Of a stretch of DNA of 40,872 bases, positions 7,674 to 16,749 are shown piece by piece (positions within the stretch are counted from its first letter, which is position 1; each line of letters starts with the position of its first letter). Under the pieces are notes generated by a model. The model was not told where the DNA came from. It ran no database searches and was given only the letters and a program-made list of their open reading frames with translations. This DNA is from Alphaproteobacteria bacterium (GTDB lineage Bacteria; Pseudomonadota; Alphaproteobacteria; Rhizobiales; Beijerinckiaceae), in contig VGEB01000016.1 in the NCBI GenBank assembly GCA_016869435.1, positions 1-40,872 of the forward strand, read 5' to 3'. Made by a program: the position numbers and the translations under genes.

Positions 7674-7768
7674 CGTCACATCACGTTGCGCGCAAAACCG
7701 CGCGGCTGCGCCGGAACAATCGGCGGGATTCAATGTTCAAACAAGGATCATTATGAGAGGAGACAGTC

Positions 7769-8050
7769 ATGACCAGACTGTTGATCGCCGCGCTTGCGCT
7801 TGGCGCAGCCGGCTTCGTGAACTCCGCGTTTTCGGCACCTGCCGCCGCCCGACTTACGCCGGGCTCCGGCATTGCGCAAAAGGTCGACGACGTCGCCCGG
7901 GACAGGGAAGACGAGTCCAGCCGCCGCAACGGCAGGGGCGATTGGTGGGGCCATGGCGTTCCGTCCTGGCGGGACACGCGCCCCTGGAGCGATGACGAGT
8001 GGCGCCGCGACCCCAATTGGAACGATAACAGCGGAGACGATGGCGACTGA
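7769..8050 (+). CDS. Small secreted protein, tryptophan- and charge-rich
   Basis: A 93-residue protein with a Sec signal peptide (MTRLLIAALALGAAGFVNSA, probable cleavage after SAFSA). The mature part contains Arg/Asp/Trp-rich sequence (GDWWGHGVPSWRDTRPW, then RRDPNWNDNSGDDGD). GGAG lies 7-10 bases upstream of the ATG. No known domain is recognised. The aromatic and acidic repeats resemble low-complexity periplasmic proteins of this order. Confidence 0.65.
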   Translation: MTRLLIAALALGAAGFVNSAFSAPAAARLTPGSGIAQKVDDVARDREDESSRRNGRGDWWGHGVPSWRDTRPWSDDEWRRDPNWNDNSGDDGD

Positions 8051-8086
8051 CGTCATGTGGTTGCGCGCGTCGCTTTCGTATTGTTG

Positions 8087-8135
8087 AAAACGGCTGGCGG
8101 CAGTGCGGCGACTCACGCTTCCGCCTACTGCCAGC
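8087..8135 (-). terminator. Intrinsic terminator overlapping the leuC stop codon
   Basis: On the minus strand, GCTGGC-AGT-GGCGG pairs with CCGC-ACT-GCC-GCCAGC, with a loop of about 12 bases, followed by CG and a TTTT run at 8090-8087. The 5' arm includes the last codons and the TAG of leuC (8125-8127). Confidence 0.65.
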
Positions 8136-9540
8136 TACGTACGTCGACGAAGCGGCCGGCGATCGCCGCCGCCGCCGCCATCGCCGGCGAAACCAGATGC
8201 GTGCGGCCTTTAAAACCCTGGCGCCCTTCGAAATTGCGGTTGGACGTCGAGGCGCAACGTTCTCCGGGCGCGAGACGGTCGGGATTCATCGCAAGGCACA
8301 TGGAGCAGCCGGGCTCGCGCCATTCGAAGCCGGCGGCGAGAAATATCTTGTCCAGACCTTCCGCTTCGGCCTGCGCCTTCACCAGACCGGAGCCCGGCAC
8401 CACCATCGCGTTGACGCGCTCGGCGACCTTCTTGCCTTCAATCATGCGCGCCGCGGCGCGCAGATCTTCGATGCGGCCATTGGTGCAGGAGCCGATGAAG
8501 ACGCGGTCGATCTCGATGTCGGTCATCCGCTCGCCGCCCTTGAGGCCCATATAGTCGAGCGCGCGTTCGATCGCCGCGCGCTTCTGCGGCGTCTTGGCGC
8601 TGTCCGGCTTCGGCACGAAGCCGTCGATCGTCGCCACGTCTTCAGGCGACGTGCCCCAGGTCACGATCGGCGGCAGCTTGCCGGCGTCGAGCCTGATAAT
8701 CTTGTCGAACTGCGCGCCTTCGTCGGAATAGAGCGTCTCCCAGTAGTTGCACGCCATGTCGAAGGCTTCGCCCTTCGGACCTTTTGGACGATCCTTGAGA
8801 TAGGCGAAAGTTTTCTCGTCCGGCGCGACGAGGCCGGCGCGGGCGCCGCCTTCAATCGACATGTTGCAGACGGTCATGCGGCCTTCCATCGAAAGGTCGC
8901 GGATCGCTTCGCCCGCATATTCGATCACATGTCCGGTGCCGCCGGCCGTGCCGATCTCGCCGATGATCGCGAGGATGATGTCTTTGGCCGTGGTGCCGTC
9001 GGCGAGCTTGCCGTCGACCTGGACCAGCATATTGGCGGCTTTCTTTTGGATCAGCGTCTGCGTCGCGAGCACATGCTCGACTTCCGACGTGCCGATGCCA
9101 TGGGCGAGCGCGCCAAAGGCGCCGTGAGTCGACGTGTGGCTGTCTCCGCACACGATCGTCATGCCGGGCAGCGTGAAGCCCTGCTCCGGCCCGATAATAT
9201 GCACGACGCCCTGACGCTTATCGTGCTCGTTGAAATATTCGACGCCGAATTCCTTGGCGTTGATCGCGAGCTGCTCGACCTGCGCCTTGCTCTCCGGGTC
9301 TTCGATCGGCAAGGAGCGGTCAGTCGTCGGCACATTGTGGTCGACGACGGCGAGAATCCGTTCCGGCGCGCGCACCGAACGACCGGCCATGCGCAGGCCT
9401 TCGAACGCCTGCGGGCTCGTCACTTCGTGGATGAGATGGCGATCGATATAAAGAAGGCATGCGCCGTCGTCCTGACGGTCGACGACATGGTCGTCCCAAA
9501 TCTTGTCATAGAGCGTGCGGGGCGCTGCGTTCGATGCCAT
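8125..9540 (-). CDS. leuC: 3-isopropylmalate dehydratase large subunit
   Basis: LeuC, the large catalytic subunit that with LeuD isomerises 2-isopropylmalate to 3-isopropylmalate in leucine biosynthesis (cytoplasm, [4Fe-4S] enzyme). At 471 residues it has the normal length. The cluster ligands are visible in [14 protein letters not shown] and GCSMCLAMN, and the aconitase signatures [33 protein letters not shown] and [10 protein letters not shown]-like [13 protein letters not shown] are present in order. It starts [20 protein letters not shown]. leuD is not in the window. A 17-base GC hairpin (9649-9665) lies in the presumed leader, about 110 bases upstream. A terminator overlaps the stop codon, so the gene probably ends its transcript here. 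Confidence 0.98.
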   Translation of the reverse strand: MASNAAPRTLYDKIWDDHVVDRQDDGACLLYIDRHLIHEVTSPQAFEGLRMAGRSVRAPERILAVVDHNVPTTDRSLPIEDPESKAQVEQLAINAKEFGVEYFNEHDKRQGVVHIIGPEQGFTLPGMTIVCGDSHTSTHGAFGALAHGIGTSEVEHVLATQTLIQKKAANMLVQVDGKLADGTTAKDIILAIIGEIGTAGGTGHVIEYAGEAIRDLSMEGRMTVCNMSIEGGARAGLVAPDEKTFAYLKDRPKGPKGEAFDMACNYWETLYSDEGAQFDKIIRLDAGKLPPIVTWGTSPEDVATIDGFVPKPDSAKTPQKRAAIERALDYMGLKGGERMTDIEIDRVFIGSCTNGRIEDLRAAARMIEGKKVAERVNAMVVPGSGLVKAQAEAEGLDKIFLAAGFEWREPGCSMCLAMNPDRLAPGERCASTSNRNFEGRQGFKGRTHLVSPAMAAAAAIAGRFVDVRSWQ

Positions 9541-9772
9541 GTCTTGCCGTTTTCCTTATGTCCCTGCTCTCCCCTCGATGGGAGCGTCGCATCGCAGAGC
9601 AATGCGCGGCGGGCGAAATTCCGCGATCTCGGGGCGGTCGTCCCTCACGCGCGGCCGAGCCGCGCCCCCCCAGGGGAAAGTGAGATTCATTCCTATTGAA
9701 TTGAGGGTTTTCTACCCGTAACGCAAGCGCCATGAAAGAGCGTTCGCGGCGCAGCCCCTGTCCGAGGCCCTG

Positions 9773-10774
9773 GTGAGCCTGCCGTCCCCGGAGCTTCCGG
9801 CGCCGCTTGCGGCGGCGATCGAAACGAGGCTCGAAGGCCGAGCGCAAGCCGCGCTGCGCGAAAGCGCGCGGCTGCTGTCGGCAGGCTATCGCGCGCGCAA
9901 GCCGACGGTTGAGACGATCCGCGACGAGACCGACGCCCTGGCCTATGCGGCGACGCGGATGCCGGCGACCTATGCCGCGATCGTAACGGCGCTCGGACGG
10001 CTCGAGGCGGAATGCCCCGATTTTGCGCCGACGCGGATGCTCGATGTCGGTTGCGGCCTTGGCGCCGCCGCCTGCGCCGCCTCGACCTTATGGCCCAGCG
10101 TCGCAAAGATCGCGCTCCTGGACCGCAGCGCGCTGTTCTTGCGTCTCGCCGGCGGGCTGATGAAGGAGGGTGGCGCGCACGCTGCGATCGAGGCCGTCGA
10201 GGCTGACTTCGCTGAGTCGCGCCAGATTGCGAACGCCCCATTCGACCTCGTCGTCATCGGCTATGCGCTTACCGAGATTGCCGACGCCAAGCTGCCGGCC
10301 GTCGTCGATCGACTCTGGGCGCTCGCCAGCGGCGCGCTCGTCATTGTCGAGCCGGGGACGCCACGCGACCATGCCCGGCTCATGGGGATTCGGAGCCGGC
10401 TCGTCGCGCTTGGCGCGAACATCATCGCGCCCTGTCCGCACCAGGCCCCCTGCCCTTTGCCGGCGCATGACTGGTGCCATTTCTCGGTCCGCCTGGCCCG
10501 GCGGCGCGCGCACCGGCTGATCAAAGGCGCGGACGCGCCCTTTGAGGACGAAAAATTCGCCTATCTCGCCGTCGGACGATTCGGAGCGGCCACTCCCGCT
10601 TCGGCGCGCATCATCGGCCCGCCACGCGCCGGCAAAGCGGGAATTTCGCTCAAGCTCTGCGCCGATAAAGCATTCCGCGAGACATTCATTCCCAAGCGCG
10701 ACAAGCCGCGCTACGAACAGATTCGAAGAAAGGATTGGGGCGATCCGCTGCGCGCCCCGGCGGAGGAATTTTGA
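9773..10774 (+). CDS. Rsm22-family small ribosomal subunit methyltransferase-like protein
   Basis: A 333-residue protein related to mitochondrial Rsm22/METTL17. The SAM-dependent methyltransferase fold is shown by RMLDVGCGLGAAACAAS (motif I) and later LVVIGYALTEI. A cysteine cluster ACPHQAPCPL followed by DWCHFSVRL is the hallmark of this family; in METTL17 homologues equivalent cysteines hold a metal centre. It is expected to act in small-subunit ribosome assembly, and catalytic activity is uncertain for the family. The start is a GTG at 9773, and upstream in-frame starts are not evident. Its stop overlaps the next gene's start (TGATG), indicating translational coupling. Confidence 0.88.
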   Translation: MSLPSPELPAPLAAAIETRLEGRAQAALRESARLLSAGYRARKPTVETIRDETDALAYAATRMPATYAAIVTALGRLEAECPDFAPTRMLDVGCGLGAAACAASTLWPSVAKIALLDRSALFLRLAGGLMKEGGAHAAIEAVEADFAESRQIANAPFDLVVIGYALTEIADAKLPAVVDRLWALASGALVIVEPGTPRDHARLMGIRSRLVALGANIIAPCPHQAPCPLPAHDWCHFSVRLARRRAHRLIKGADAPFEDEKFAYLAVGRFGAATPASARIIGPPRAGKAGISLKLCADKAFRETFIPKRDKPRYEQIRRKDWGDPLRAPAEEF

Positions 10775-11187
10775 TGAAACAGCCACGTCCGAGGGTTGCG
10801 CCCTATTTGACCGTCAGCCCCGCCGCCGCCGCGATCGCATTTTATACTGGCGCCTTCGACGCCAAGCAGCGGGCGCTCATGCCGTCGGTCGACGGGCTGC
10901 GCATCGCCCACTGCGAACTCCTGATCAACGGCGGCTCGGTGATGCTCGCCGACGTTTTCCCGGAATTCGGCCAGACCCGCGTGCCGATGCCTGGCGAGCA
11001 TTCGACCATTTCCATCAGTTTGGAATATGACAAGGCGCAGGAGGTCGACGACATCTGTTCCCGCGTGACCAAGCTCGGCGGCAAGATCGAGACGGCGCCG
11101 ACCAATTCCTTCTGGGGAACGCGCTATGCTTCCTTGCGCGACCCCTTCGGCCACCGCTGGATCCTCAACGCCCCGCTGGAGAGCTAA
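10774..11187 (+). CDS. VOC (glyoxalase/PhnB-like) family protein
   Basis: A 137-residue vicinal-oxygen-chelate protein of the PhnB-like class. Sequence features are VAPYLTVSPAAAAIAFYTGAF (strand and helix of the first module), the central ELLINGGSVMLADVFPEFG and the C-terminal ASLRDPFGHRWILN, the usual VOC ending. The specific reaction cannot be predicted. The ATG at 10774 overlaps the Rsm22-like stop and has GGAGG 8 bases upstream within the preceding gene, so the pair is cotranscribed. Confidence 0.88.
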   Translation: MKQPRPRVAPYLTVSPAAAAIAFYTGAFDAKQRALMPSVDGLRIAHCELLINGGSVMLADVFPEFGQTRVPMPGEHSTISISLEYDKAQEVDDICSRVTKLGGKIETAPTNSFWGTRYASLRDPFGHRWILNAPLES

Positions 11188-11188
11188 A

Positions 11189-11230
11189 CAAAAACCGCCC
11201 GAAGCCTTTCAGCTGCGGACGGCGGCGCTT
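11189..11230 (-). terminator. Candidate terminator between the VOC gene and rplS
   Basis: On the minus strand downstream of rplS, CCGCC (11225-11221) can pair with GGCGG (11199-11195), and is followed directly by TTTTTG (11194-11189). The stem is modest and alternative pairings exist, but the U-tract and position support termination of rplS. Confidence 0.5.
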
Positions 11231-11248
11231 CGTTCCTTTGGACCGGCT

Positions 11249-11632
11249 TTATTCGCCTGAGGCCTTGGCCTTGGTCTCGACGCGCTCGGCGATGCGGGCG
11301 GACTTGCCGCGGCGGTCGCGCAGATAATAGAGCTTGGCGCGGCGCACCTTGCCACGGCGCACGAGCTTGACGGAGTCGATCAGCGGTCCGTGAATTGGGA
11401 ATACGCGCTCGACGCCCTCGCCGTAGGAAATCTTCCGGACCGTGAAGCTCTCATTGAGGCCCGAGCCCTGGCGGGAGATAACGACGCCCTCATAGGCCTG
11501 AACGCGGGTGCGCTCGCCTTCCTTCACCTTGACGTTGACGACCACCGTATCGCCCGGCCGAAATTCCGGGATTTTCTTGGCCTCGATGAGCTTGGCGGCG
11601 TGTTCCGCCTCGAGCTGCTCGATAATGTTCAT
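11249..11632 (-). CDS. rplS: 50S ribosomal protein L19
   Basis: Ribosomal protein bL19 of 127 residues at the 30S-50S interface. The sequence [52 protein letters not shown] and the later [14 protein letters not shown] and [14 protein letters not shown] are characteristic throughout. It usually follows trmD in an rpsP-rimM-trmD-rplS group, but here the upstream neighbour is a divergent phasin gene, so it must have its own promoter in the 11633-11847 gap. Confidence 0.98.
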   Translation of the reverse strand: MNIIEQLEAEHAAKLIEAKKIPEFRPGDTVVVNVKVKEGERTRVQAYEGVVISRQGSGLNESFTVRKISYGEGVERVFPIHGPLIDSVKLVRRGKVRRAKLYYLRDRRGKSARIAERVETKAKASGE

Positions 11633-11847
11633 GACCTAAACTCCTGCCGTTTCGTCTTAGCTCCAGGGCCGACGAGCGTTTCGGGACGCTGTTCTAGTTG
11701 AGGCCCGGTCCATAGCGGAAAGGGTGCCGCTTGTCGAGCCGTCCGGCGGCGCGCCAGAAAGGACAATCGTCACAGACATTGCCGATAAACGTCTTATATA
11801 CTCGCCCCGGGGGCGCTGGCGTTTCAAGCGAAGATGGAGAGACGCGC

Positions 11848-12237
11848 ATGACCCAGCAGGAAGAGCGGCTTATTGAAGCCCCGCAGGCCGGCGTAGCGGC
11901 GGCAGCTGCCGAAGGCCGGCGGCGACTGGAAGATTTCACCGAGGCGCGAGACGAGATCTGGGACCGTCTGCAGGACGCCAATCGCGTCTGGGTGGAGCGC
12001 ATGCAGCAGGAAGCGGCCCTGACGGCGGAACTTGCCTCCAAGCTGACGGCGTCGCGCTCCTTCTCGGACACCGCGACCGCTCTCCAGGACTGGACGAGCA
12101 AACACGTCGAAATGACGACAGAGGACACGCGCCGCCTTTTCGCCGACGCGCAGCAGATGTTCAAACTCGGGGCGTGCTTCTGGTCAAATTCCGCCCAGAT
12201 TCCAAGTCCCGAAACCGCGCCAAGGTTTGCGTCATAG
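11848..12237 (+). CDS. Phasin-like granule-associated protein
   Basis: A 129-residue, mostly helical protein, rich in Ala, Glu and Gln and lacking Cys in its core, resembling the phasin_2 family that coats polyhydroxyalkanoate granules. The central region (RDEIWDRLQDANRVWVERMQ, then EAALTAELASKLTASRSFSD and TALQDWTSKHVEMTTEDTRR) fits this family. The start is the ATG at 11848 with GGAG upstream. The C-terminal 20 residues (ACFWSNSAQIPSPETAPRF) look unlike the rest and might reflect a late frameshift. PHA association is inferred from composition and family resemblance; alternatives include a general coiled-coil protein. Confidence 0.7.
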   Translation: MTQQEERLIEAPQAGVAAAAAEGRRRLEDFTEARDEIWDRLQDANRVWVERMQQEAALTAELASKLTASRSFSDTATALQDWTSKHVEMTTEDTRRLFADAQQMFKLGACFWSNSAQIPSPETAPRFAS

Positions 12238-12245
12238 CACGCGAA

Positions 12246-12268
12246 GCGGAAGCCCTTGATGCTTCCGC
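12246..12268 (+). terminator. Possible terminator hairpin after the phasin gene
   Basis: GCGGAAGC (12246-12253) and GCTTCCGC (12261-12268) form an 8-bp perfect stem with a 7-base loop just after the phasin stop codon. No clear T run follows, so it may be a processing or stability hairpin instead. Confidence 0.4.
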
Positions 12269-12465
12269 ATCCTTCGCAGAGCGTTCAGAGACGAGCCCGC
12301 CGAAGGTCTGCGAAGCGCGCGCCAAAAGCCGATGGGCGATTTGGCGCGCGCCCATGCTTGCCAAGATATTTCGAAAGTTTAATCGCCCGCGCTTGCGCTT
12401 AGGACTTGGCGTCGTTTTGTAGCGGGGCCATATGTCTTGCGCCGCGCTTCAAAGGGGCGGCGACG

Positions 12466-13209
12466 ATGGAGAAACCTATGTCACCGGAAGAACGCCAACT
12501 TATCGCTGGTCTGTTCGAGCGCACGAAGGGCGCCGCCTCGACGCCGCGCGACCAGGAGGCGGAAACCTTCATCAACGAACAGATCAAGGCTCAGCCGGCA
12601 GCGCCCTATCTCCTGGCGCAGACCGTGATCGTGCAGGACCAGGCGCTGCAGGGCGCGAATGCGCGAATCGAGGAGCTCGAAGCCCGGGTGCAAGAGCTTG
12701 AGTCGAAGCCTGCAGGCGGGTTCCTCGGCGGCCTGTTCGGGGGCGGTCCCCGGCCCGCGCCGCAGCGCCCGGCGCCGCAGCAAGCCCGTCCCGACGGCCC
12801 CTGGGGCCAGCAGCCGGGCATGAATCCGGTGGCCGGCGGATACGCGCCGCAGGGATGGGGTCAGCAGCAGCCCCCCGTTTCTGACGGGGGCGGCTTCCTG
12901 AAGGGCGCGCTCGGCACCGCCGCAGGCGTCGCGGGAGGCGTGCTGCTTGCCGACGGCATCCGCAGCCTCTTCACCCATGGCGCCGGCTATGGCGGAATGG
13001 CGAACCTCGGCATCGGCTCGGGTTTCACGCCGGCCGGCGGCGACACGATCATCAACAATTACTATGGCGACCAGTCAGGGGTCGGCGACGCGGGCTATGA
13101 TGCCGGCTATGACGACGCCGGAGGGACACAGGACGCCGACTATAGCGACCCTGGCTTCGACGACGGCGGCGGCTTCGACAGCGGCGGCGACGGCGGCTTC
13201 GACGTCTAA
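12466..13209 (+). CDS. DUF2076 domain protein
   Basis: A 247-residue protein of the DUF2076 family (COG3416). The N-terminal MSPEERQLIAGLFERTKG and PAAPYLLAQTVIVQDQALQGA match the family, followed by a short coiled coil (RIEELEARVQELESK), Gly/Pro/Gln-rich linkers and GGFLKGALGTAAGVAGGVLLADGIRSLF. The tail is acidic, with AGYDAGYDDAGG-type repeats and a run of Asp-Gly units. Two starts are possible: ATG 12466 after AAAGGGG, and ATG 12478 after GGAG; the latter begins exactly where the family usually does. There is no signal peptide. The family's function is unknown and a role in membrane association has been proposed from its hydrophobic Gly-rich segment. Confidence 0.82.
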   Translation: MEKPMSPEERQLIAGLFERTKGAASTPRDQEAETFINEQIKAQPAAPYLLAQTVIVQDQALQGANARIEELEARVQELESKPAGGFLGGLFGGGPRPAPQRPAPQQARPDGPWGQQPGMNPVAGGYAPQGWGQQQPPVSDGGGFLKGALGTAAGVAGGVLLADGIRSLFTHGAGYGGMANLGIGSGFTPAGGDTIINNYYGDQSGVGDAGYDAGYDDAGGTQDADYSDPGFDDGGGFDSGGDGGFDV

Positions 13210-13218
13210 CGAGATTTG

Positions 13219-13245
13219 GCTCCCGGCTCGCAAGGGCCGGGAGTT
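13219..13245 (+). terminator. Probable terminator of the DUF2076 gene
   Basis: CTCCCGGC (13220-13227) pairs perfectly with GCCGGGAG (13236-13243) around an 8-base loop, followed by TTCTT. It lies 10 bases after the stop codon. Confidence 0.65.
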
Positions 13246-13362
13246 CTTGCATCTGGCGCCCTGTGCGCCAGCGCACCGCGAACCCCTCGAAGGCGCTCTA
13301 GGGTCCGATCGTCCGCTAAGGGAGCGGAGAGGCCCAGCGCCAAAACAGATCGGGGAATTCGC

Positions 13363-13695
13363 ATGAACCGAACGACGAACGGCTTCGCCAAAACTGGCTT
13401 CGCCTCACGACCGGTGCGCGTCGCTCTCGCTATGAAGATCGCCTTTGCGATCGTCGCCGCCAATGCCGGCTTCGCCGCCGCAAAGGCGCTCTTCGTCAAG
13501 ACGCCCGAACCGCGACCCTCTCGCGTCGTCGCCTACCAGTCGCCGGTCAAGCCTTTCATCCTTCCGATTGACTGGCGCGAGTCGACTGCCGTCGCCCAGT
13601 CAGATCCGACGCAGGACTGTCACGGCGTCGCCGTCGACACGGGCGAAGGCGTCCGTGGACAGACCATCCGCTTCGTATGCCGAAAGGCGCTGTAA
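13363..13695 (+). CDS. Small exported or membrane-anchored hypothetical protein
   Basis: A 110-residue protein. A hydrophobic segment at about 22-45 (RVALAMKIAFAIVAANAGFA) could be an uncleaved anchor or a late signal peptide. The C-terminal part contains two cysteines (QDCHGVAV and RFVCRKAL) that could form a disulfide in the periplasm. The start at 13363 gives the shortest sensible N-terminus with CGGGGAATTCGC upstream. No family recognised. Confidence 0.6.
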   Translation: MNRTTNGFAKTGFASRPVRVALAMKIAFAIVAANAGFAAAKALFVKTPEPRPSRVVAYQSPVKPFILPIDWRESTAVAQSDPTQDCHGVAVDTGEGVRGQTIRFVCRKAL

Positions 13696-13757
13696 GCCCG
13701 TTCAGGAGTTCGAACCAAGATTTGCGTTGCGCTCCGCAGGAAGGTCTCGCGACGTAG

Positions 13758-14444
13758 CTACGCCGTAGAAGCAAGCTGCGCCACCTGCCGGCGCAATTCG
13801 TCCTGCGCCCGCGAGAGGTTTTCGTGCGCTTGCTTGCTCCAAAGCTTTCGTGTCTCGTCGCGCCTATAAAGCCCATCTCCGCGCGCGGCGAAGGTATCGA
13901 TCATCTGCAGCCGTCCCAGGCAAAACAGCGGCTCCGGCACCCAATTGTATTCGAAGCGAAGCTGCTCGAGGTTTCGCGCGAATGTGGGCCACGGCGCCCC
14001 GAGCGAGGAGAGATCGAGATCAAGAAAAAGATCGAGGTCGCGGGCGAAGCCGGGGTAATGCTCGATCCGCGCGCAAGCATCGAGATGGTTGGCCGTCGCC
14101 ATGATCAGATCATGAATCGCCGCAGATTCCATATGATCGAATTTGGAGTGCCGCGCGAACAGCTCGGCGCTGGCGCGAACGTTGTCTGCGTCAGGACGAA
14201 GCAGACCGTCGCCGTCGCGCGTGACGTAAACGGCGTCGTGCCAGAAGATCGCGGCGGCGATCAGGTCTGGCCGCACGGCCAGCGCCTTAAGGTGGTCGAG
14301 CTTCGCCAGCAGATCGCCGATATGGCCCCAATCGTGATATCCGCGTTGAGGTTCGCGATAAGCAGCGTCCAGCGCCGCGAAAGCATTCGGGTCGTGACGC
14401 GATGCGATCAGGTCCCAATAAGTCTGTACCGGATTTGAGATCAT
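13758..14444 (-). CDS. Predicted HD-superfamily metal-dependent phosphohydrolase
   Basis: A 228-residue protein resembling COG4339. The motif YHDWGHIGDLL contains the first His pair, AAAIFWHDAVY supplies the HD, and ESAAIHDLIMATANH gives further His ligands. It has no transmembrane segment. The start is ATG 14444; a longer frame reaching into the cyclase gene is unlikely to be used. It lies 77 bases downstream of the CHASE2 cyclase on the same strand, so cotranscription and a role in nucleotide turnover are possible but not shown. The substrate is unknown for this family. Confidence 0.8.
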   Translation of the reverse strand: MISNPVQTYWDLIASRHDPNAFAALDAAYREPQRGYHDWGHIGDLLAKLDHLKALAVRPDLIAAAIFWHDAVYVTRDGDGLLRPDADNVRASAELFARHSKFDHMESAAIHDLIMATANHLDACARIEHYPGFARDLDLFLDLDLSSLGAPWPTFARNLEQLRFEYNWVPEPLFCLGRLQMIDTFAARGDGLYRRDETRKLWSKQAHENLSRAQDELRRQVAQLASTA

Positions 14445-14521
14445 GCGCGAGTAGCGATCCTGAGAGAAAACGTAACGCGTGCGATTACACGGCGGACTGC
14501 AGTCGCGCTCGGACGAGAACG

Positions 14522-16735
14522 TCACTTGCTCGAAAGATTCCATACCGACGACCAGTTGTCCTTCAATCCCTCCCGCGCCAGCGTCAGATATCGCTCCTCC
14601 AAGGCGCCATAGAGCGCTGGCCAAGGCTCGGAAACCGATCGAGCCAACGCCGAAGCGCGCTCGGCGGCCGCCTCGAACCGGCCCACCTCATAATCTTCGC
14701 GCATGAGATCGTGCGACTTGCGCCAGCGCACATACGAGTCGGAACCGGCCATGCCGCTGTCGCCGGCAATCGCATAAACTTGGGTCGCCTCGCTTTTTCC
14801 AACCACCCGGACCCGCCCGAGATCGAGCCAGGCGAAATCGGGCGCCGCGTCGCGAACCGCGGCTGACGCCACAATGTCGGTCTGAAAGGCCTTGCTCGCG
14901 CCTTCGAGCCTCGACGCAAGGTTCACGGCGTCGCCGAGGATCGAATAGTCGAAGCGGCGGATCGACCCCATATTGCCGACGCTGCAGGGGCCGAGATGGA
15001 GGCCCAGCCCCATCGCCGCCGGTTGGGCGTCATGGCCCGACGCCGCGGCGGCTTCGGCCCGATGCGCATTGAGCTCCATGAGCGCGTCGCGCATCTTCAG
15101 AGCCGCCAATACGGCCTTGCGCGGATGGTCGTCGATGTCGAGCGGCGCGTTCCAGAAGGCGACCACCGCGTCGCCCATGTATTTGTCGACAGTTCCTTCC
15201 TGCTCGAGGATGGCGTCGGTCATCGGCGTCAAATAATCGTTCATGAACTGCGTGAGCTCGCGCGCGCTCATGCCTTCCGAAATGCCGGAAAAGTTGCGCA
15301 GGTCCGAAAACAACACGGTCAGTTCCCGCGTCTCGCCGCCGAGCACGAGGCGTTCCGGATGTTCCGCGAGACGGTCCACGACCGCCGGTGAGACGAATTT
15401 GCCGAATGCCTGACGCACGTGTCGGCGCGCCGACGTTTCGGCGCGCCAGAGCGTGACCGCGCCGAAGAGATAGCCGCCGACGATCGCGAGGCTCGGATAG
15501 GCGGGATCGAGCAGCATGCCATGGCGATCGAATAGATAAAACGACCCGGCGAAAAGCCCAATGACTGCAAGCGGCGCCGCAGCCGCGGAGACGAGGGGCG
15601 GCGCGATGAACAGCAAGCCCATGATCAGCAGGAAGGCGAGAGCAGCGACAATGAACTCCAGACCCGGCGCCCAATCGGGGCGCGCAAGGAGCGAGCCAGA
15701 GGCGATCGATTCGACGATCTGCGCATGCACGTCGACTCCAGGAACGACCGGCTCCAGCGGAGTCGCGCGAACGTCCCCAAGACCTGTCGCCAACGCGCCA
15801 ACGAAAATGATGCGCCCCTCGATTTGGTCGCGCCCCACGCGACCCTCGAGCACGTCCTTGGCGGAAATATCTCGCGCGGCGGCGCTGTGCGAATAGCGCG
15901 GCCGAACCTCTGCGTTAGGGCCCGTCGCAATTTCGAAGGCGCCGACCTTGATCGCATTCACGCCGGTCTGCTTGCCGAACGCCGTTTGCCCGCTGGCGTT
16001 TGAAGAGCGGATCACGATGCCGGACTCGCCCTGCGCGATGCGTAAGGCTTCGAGCGCCAGGGAGGGCATGATCGCCTCGCCGGCGCGCGTGACGAGCGGC
16101 ACCCGGCGGACGATCTGGTCGTGATCAGGCAGCCAGTTCGTCGCGCCAAGCCCCTGTGCGGCTTGCGCAAGCTTTGGCTCCGGGCCTACCGCTCCGGCGA
16201 AGGAAGCGAGAAAAGGAGCGGGATCGTCGCCGGCGGTCGCCAGTCCCGACTTCGTCGGCAGCGGCGCAGTGACGGCGTCGGTAAGCGTGACGCCGAGCGT
16301 CGCCGGCGCCTGCGCGAGCGCCTTAGCGAATATTTGATCGCCACTGGGCGTCTTGGCGACGAGCTTCGCCACCTCGGCGCGAGCGCGCCCATCCGGGATC
16401 GCGTCCAGGAGCTGAGACGCTCCGGCCCGATCAGCCTCGGCGAATATGAAGTCGAAGGCGATCGACGCCGCGCCGAGCTCGCGCAACCGGTCGACGAGTT
16501 CGGCCAGCCGCATGCGAGGCCAAGGCCATTGCCCATATGCGCTGAGACTTTTCTCATCGACTCCGACGACCCGGGTCGGCGCCTCTGGATCATATCCGCG
16601 CGGGGCGAGACGCTGAAAGGTGTCGAAGACGAAGTTCCGCAGGTCGTCGAGCGCCCGCGGCTGAATCACGCCCCAGGGGAAAATGAGAGCCGCAGCGGCG
16701 ACAAGCGCGAGAAGATAGGCGCGACGCCGCTTCAA
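14522..16735 (-). CDS. CHASE2-domain class III adenylate cyclase
   Basis: A 737-residue inner-membrane sensor enzyme. An N-terminal transmembrane helix (residues about 7-22) is followed by an extracytoplasmic CHASE2 sensor domain (about 30-350), a hydrophobic region with three predicted helices (about 359-430) and a class III cyclase domain (about 470-640). Catalytic residues are present: metal Asp478 in LFSDLRNF, Asp522 in DKYMGDAVVAFWNAP with Lys518, and GDAVNLASR with Asp602, Asn605 and Arg609. Lys518 and Asp602 predict ATP rather than GTP as substrate. A helical tail of about 70 residues follows. It lies 14 bases after the FecR-domain gene and is probably in one transcript with the outer-membrane protein gene. 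The ligand sensed by CHASE2 is unknown. Confidence 0.94.
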   Translation of the reverse strand: MKRRRAYLLALVAAAALIFPWGVIQPRALDDLRNFVFDTFQRLAPRGYDPEAPTRVVGVDEKSLSAYGQWPWPRMRLAELVDRLRELGAASIAFDFIFAEADRAGASQLLDAIPDGRARAEVAKLVAKTPSGDQIFAKALAQAPATLGVTLTDAVTAPLPTKSGLATAGDDPAPFLASFAGAVGPEPKLAQAAQGLGATNWLPDHDQIVRRVPLVTRAGEAIMPSLALEALRIAQGESGIVIRSSNASGQTAFGKQTGVNAIKVGAFEIATGPNAEVRPRYSHSAAARDISAKDVLEGRVGRDQIEGRIIFVGALATGLGDVRATPLEPVVPGVDVHAQIVESIASGSLLARPDWAPGLEFIVAALAFLLIMGLLFIAPPLVSAAAAPLAVIGLFAGSFYLFDRHGMLLDPAYPSLAIVGGYLFGAVTLWRAETSARRHVRQAFGKFVSPAVVDRLAEHPERLVLGGETRELTVLFSDLRNFSGISEGMSARELTQFMNDYLTPMTDAILEQEGTVDKYMGDAVVAFWNAPLDIDDHPRKAVLAALKMRDALMELNAHRAEAAAASGHDAQPAAMGLGLHLGPCSVGNMGSIRRFDYSILGDAVNLASRLEGASKAFQTDIVASAAVRDAAPDFAWLDLGRVRVVGKSEATQVYAIAGDSGMAGSDSYVRWRKSHDLMREDYEVGRFEAAAERASALARSVSEPWPALYGALEERYLTLAREGLKDNWSSVWNLSSK

Positions 16736-16749
16736 TATCTAACCTCGTA

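Noticed and set aside
8197-9699. 500-codon plus-strand frame opposite leuC
   Set aside because: Shadow of leuC; LeuC motifs on the minus strand are unambiguous.
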